In this document: one piece after another, positions 5,911 to 8,533 of the stretch
Position numbering within the stretch: the stretch's first letter is position 1
How the letters are laid out: each line of letters begins with the position of its first letter
Assembly (NCBI GenBank): GCA_016763355.1
Contig: JAESTY010000028.1
Coordinates: 1 to 8,533, forward strand
DNA length: 8,533 bases
Source: Immundisolibacteraceae bacterium
Lineage (GTDB): Bacteria > Pseudomonadota > Gammaproteobacteria > Immundisolibacterales > Immundisolibacteraceae
Direction: 5' to 3'
The notes under the pieces: model-generated
The model's database searches: none
Seen by the model: only the letters and a program-made list of their open reading frames with translations
What the model was told of the DNA's origin: nothing
Position numbers and translations under genes: made by a program

Positions 5911-7311
5911 ATGCGACAAAACCCCAGGTTATGTGCGGTTGGATTAGTTGGAGCCCTGGTCGCCGGGTCTTTTAATGTTTGGGCAGAACCAGCGCTTGAT
6001 CTTGCGCAGATGCGCGCGGCGCATGAGGCTGGCAACACGCAGTTGGTACTGGAGCTCGCGTTAAAACAGCTAGAGTTAGGTGAAGGTGATCCTGAATTTG
6101 ATTTTTATTATGGGGTTGCTGCGGTTGATAGCGGCGCATTAAATCAGGGAGTTTTCGCGCTTGAGCGGGTGTTGTTAGCCAATCCGGACGATTTACGAGC
6201 GCGGCTCGAACTCGCCAGAGCTTACTTTTTGATGCGCGAAGACTCGCGTGCTCAGCAGGAGTTTGCCGAAGTATTGGCTCAGAACCCCTCCGGCAACGTC
6301 CAGGCCAATATTCAACGGTTCACCGATGCGATGCGTCTGCGTGAAGGGCGCTGTCGGCCAACATCAACAGCCTATGTTGAACTTGGGGTTGGACATGACA
6401 GCAACGTGGCGTCGTCGACTGACAACGACGTGCTGTTATTTGGGTTTTTTACCTCTAATTCCAGCGAAAATTCCGATAAATTTAGCTATGTTCGCGGTGG
6501 GGCCACCTATAACAAGCCCTTCAGCCCGGGACGCTCATTTTTTAGCAGTGTCGACGTCGAGTCACGTCATAACGAAAACGACGACGAATTTGATACCAAC
6601 TACATCAATGCAATCGCCGGATTGAGTTTTCTGCAAGGCACCGACCGTTATCGTATCAGTCTGCAAGGCCAGAAATATAACGTCGGTGAAAGCAACTTTG
6701 AAGAAGGCCTGCTAAGCGACTCAGACGACACCTTCAGGCAGATGTTCGCCATTAACGGCGAATGGCAGCGTACGGTCAACCGGTCAACCCAGGTATCCCT
6801 GTTTGCCCAGCTTGCAGACATGCACTACCCGGGGGCGGCCAGTGAGGTTCGTGATTCCTGGCAGCTAACCGTTGGTGCAGGGGCTACCCATGTTGTCACT
6901 AACGATGAGGTCTGGGTAAAGCGGCTAAATCCCGTGATTTTTGGTAGTAGTTGGGTCGGTGTCGAGCATTCAGACGTGCGTGGTGATGTCGCACAATCAC
7001 AGGCCGATCGCGAGTTTGCGGGCCTTCGCGGGGGCATACGTGTTCTCCCCACTGCCAAATTGAGCATTGATGCCAGCGCGATGTATCAATGGACCGAATA
7101 CAACAAGGCAAACGCTATCTTCGTTAACAGCAGTGGGGCCATCACCCGGGAAGACGACTTTTATATGCTTTCCCTTGGGGCTAAATATCTGTTAACCGAC
7201 GCGATTGTGCTCGGTGGGGAATTAACCTATACCACCGCTGATTCGAATGTTGGACTCAACGATTATGACCGCACTCAGGCACGTGGATACGTGCGTTACA
7301 ACTTTAATTAA
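5911..7311 (+). CDS. Exported TPR-domain outer-membrane beta-barrel protein (Slam/DUF560-like architecture)
   Basis: The exact family is not certain. A Sec signal peptide covers residues 1-25: a hydrophobic stretch (VGLVGALVAGSF), then V-W-A before Glu26. Residues about 29-140 are helical and TPR-like, with two clear repeats near 61-94 (ending LLANPDD) and 95-127 (LRARLELARAYFLM, ending LAQNPSG). From about 152 to the end the pattern changes to alternating polar/hydrophobic strands with aromatic girdle residues, beginning with the VELGVGHDSNVASS segment and ending GYVRYNFN, as expected for an outer-membrane barrel. Acidic stretches near 221-229 and 268-273 look like loops. A periplasmic TPR domain followed by a barrel is the layout of Slam-type (DUF560) surface-protein exporters, but it also occurs in uncharacterised TPR porins. 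There is no lipobox; the only mature Cys is 148. It starts a unit with its own promoter, and the FecR-domain gene follows after 12 bases, suggesting the two work together at the outer membrane. Confidence 0.75.
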   Translation: MRQNPRLCAVGLVGALVAGSFNVWAEPALDLAQMRAAHEAGNTQLVLELALKQLELGEGDPEFDFYYGVAAVDSGALNQGVFALERVLLANPDDLRARLELARAYFLMREDSRAQQEFAEVLAQNPSGNVQANIQRFTDAMRLREGRCRPTSTAYVELGVGHDSNVASSTDNDVLLFGFFTSNSSENSDKFSYVRGGATYNKPFSPGRSFFSSVDVESRHNENDDEFDTNYINAIAGLSFLQGTDRYRISLQGQKYNVGESNFEEGLLSDSDDTFRQMFAINGEWQRTVNRSTQVSLFAQLADMHYPGAASEVRDSWQLTVGAGATHVVTNDEVWVKRLNPVIFGSSWVGVEHSDVRGDVAQSQADREFAGLRGGIRVLPTAKLSIDASAMYQWTEYNKANAIFVNSSGAITREDDFYMLSLGAKYLLTDAIVLGGELTYTTADSNVGLNDYDRTQARGYVRYNFN

Positions 7312-7323
7312 GGGTAACGAACT

Positions 7324-8533
7324 ATGAAGAATTTGAATTCTAAACGTACACGTCGCCTTGCCGCTTTCGCTTTTGCCGGTGCGGTTGGTTTTTCTGGGGT
7401 CATGCAGGCCACTACCAGCGCCAGCGACGCGCAAGTTTCTGGTGTTTGGACAGTAGAATCGGGTCAATGGCTGGGTCGAATTGTTGCTGCGCTGGAAGCA
7501 AATCCGGCGAAACGTCTGCAATTGATGGAACAGATCGTATTTCAAAATCCGCAGGCTTTTATCAATGCGGATCCTAATAGGATGTTAGCCGGAGCAAAGC
7601 TCACCTTGCCGGCTGCAACCGAGGTGGCGGAAACGTCATTATCGAAGACACCGGCACCCCCAAATTTAATGGTTGTCGCTGAAACCGTAACCGAAGCTGA
7701 AAGGATTGGTCGAATCACCAGTGCCCGGGGGCAGCTGACCGCAACCGGTGAAAATGGCACGGTTCGGTCACTGCGACGTCGTTCATACGTACGTCAGGGT
7801 GATACTTTAACTACGGGTAAAAAAGGTGGGGCGCAGGTTAAATTCAACGACGGTGCACAAATTGCGTTGCGCAAAGACTCAACTCTCAGAATCGATGAAT
7901 ATCGTTGGCAAGGTAACCAAAACGGTGAAGAAAAGGCAGTACTGAGTCTACTGAAAGGTGGTTTTCGAACCATCACCGGTGCTATCGGTAAACTTAATAA
8001 GGCCAATTACCGAGTTAATTCACCTTACGCCACCATTGGTATTCGCGGTACCCATTACGCCCTGATGACCTGCCAGGCAGGTAGCTGTGCCGGATTGTCA
8101 GGCGGCGATGCCCCTGAAGATGGACTTTATGGTGGTACAGCATTTGGGGCCATCATTATTGATGAATCTCACGTCATAGAACCGCAACAATATTTCCATC
8201 ACGATGGCAACAGTTTTCGTGCCCTGATGGGGCCGCCGGCCTTCCTGTTTGGATCAGACACCCAGGTGGGCGATGCTTCAGGTTCTGGAGAAGTCCCAAA
8301 TGATCAAGGGCAAACATCTGAAGGTGGTGAGATCACGGGCGAAAAAGCCGACGCCGGTGGGTTTGCGGCTGGCGGCGGTACCGAGAGTGGTCAAATCATT
8401 GCGCAGGCCCCGCATGCGATTCCTGGCCAGGGGGATGACGGCGTGTTTGTGCTGGGTGACGACGAAGCGGCCCAAGAGGCAATTCAGAGCGGAAGTTCCC
8501 TTGGTGGACAGAGCGGTGGATTGGCATTTAACC
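7324..8533 (+). CDS. Exported LysM-like/FecR-domain protein (3' partial, runs off window)
   Basis: The frame is open from ATG 7324 to the window edge (403 codons, no stop). The start is supported by AAGGG at 7310-7314, overlapping the stop of the preceding gene, with a nine-base spacer. Residues 1 to about 29 are a signal peptide (basic SKRTRR, then hydrophobic AFAFAGAVGFSGVMQA). Residues 41-96 resemble the FimV-type LysM domain: VWTVESGQW, then QNPQAFINADPNRMLAGAKL and a closing LP. Residues about 129-245 are a FecR domain: GRITSARGQL, YVRQGDTLTTG, DGAQIALRKDSTLRID, LLKGGFRTITG and the hallmark YATIGIRGTHY. Two Cys (250, 255) follow and could form a disulfide. From about 310 the chain is low-complexity, rich in Gly, Ser, Asp and Glu. 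Unlike classical FecR it has an N-terminal export signal, and no sigma factor or TonB receptor is adjacent, so anti-sigma function is unlikely. It may be a periplasmic or surface protein, possibly binding peptidoglycan, and a partner or substrate of the upstream barrel. The function is unproven. Confidence 0.8.
   Translation, partial: MKNLNSKRTRRLAAFAFAGAVGFSGVMQATTSASDAQVSGVWTVESGQWLGRIVAALEANPAKRLQLMEQIVFQNPQAFINADPNRMLAGAKLTLPAATEVAETSLSKTPAPPNLMVVAETVTEAERIGRITSARGQLTATGENGTVRSLRRRSYVRQGDTLTTGKKGGAQVKFNDGAQIALRKDSTLRIDEYRWQGNQNGEEKAVLSLLKGGFRTITGAIGKLNKANYRVNSPYATIGIRGTHYALMTCQAGSCAGLSGGDAPEDGLYGGTAFGAIIIDESHVIEPQQYFHHDGNSFRALMGPPAFLFGSDTQVGDASGSGEVPNDQGQTSEGGEITGEKADAGGFAAGGGTESGQIIAQAPHAIPGQGDDGVFVLGDDEAAQEAIQSGSSLGGQSGGLAFN

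Noticed and set aside
6248..6625. 125-codon + strand open frame inside the TPR-barrel gene
   Set aside because: It is out of frame with a convincing exported protein, has no family resemblance and no good ribosome site.
7222..7545. 107-codon reverse-strand open frame across the TPR-barrel/FecR junction
   Set aside because: It is antisense to the barrel C-terminus and the FecR signal peptide, both well supported, and its product has no recognisable features.
7324..8533. FecR protein as a classical iron-citrate anti-sigma regulator
   Set aside because: It carries an N-terminal export signal and a LysM-like domain, and no ECF sigma factor or TonB receptor gene is visible next to it.

Overview
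The window looks like the chromosome of a gammaproteobacterium, probably marine or environmental. The order infB-rbfA-truB-rpsO-pnp is the classic translation and RNA-decay operon of that class. The proteins read as clear relatives of the Escherichia coli and Pseudomonas versions, although genus and species cannot be named from the sequence alone. All supported genes lie on the + strand. I found no tRNA, rRNA, CRISPR array, insertion sequence or other mobile element.

Positions 1-5745 hold the conserved operon. Translation initiation factor IF2 (infB) enters from the left edge. It is interrupted by an apparent one-base deletion near 310-316 that splits it into an N-terminal piece (IF2_N domain, ending at a TAG at 325-327) and an otherwise intact GTPase/C-terminal piece (336-1916). 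Next come rbfA (30S maturation), truB (tRNA pseudouridine-55 synthase, overlapping rbfA), rpsO (ribosomal protein S15) and pnp (polynucleotide phosphorylase). The rpsO-pnp gap can form a long hairpin at the place where E. coli has its RNase III/PNPase autoregulatory structure, and it also contains a perfect TATAAT. A strong hairpin terminator at 5788-5819 closes the operon. Together these genes start translation, mature and modify the translation RNAs, supply a small-subunit protein and degrade mRNA.

Positions 5820-8533 are a separate transcription unit with its own sigma70-like promoter. It encodes two exported proteins 12 bases apart. The first is a periplasmic TPR domain joined to a predicted outer-membrane beta-barrel (466 residues, complete). 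The second is an exported protein with a FimV-type LysM-like domain, a FecR domain and a Gly/acid-rich tail that runs off the right edge (403 codons visible, no stop). No sigma factor or TonB receptor is visible, so the FecR domain is probably not a classical anti-sigma regulator here. This pair is the least explained part of the window and the best candidate for an undescribed cell-envelope system. Its function is not shown by the sequence.
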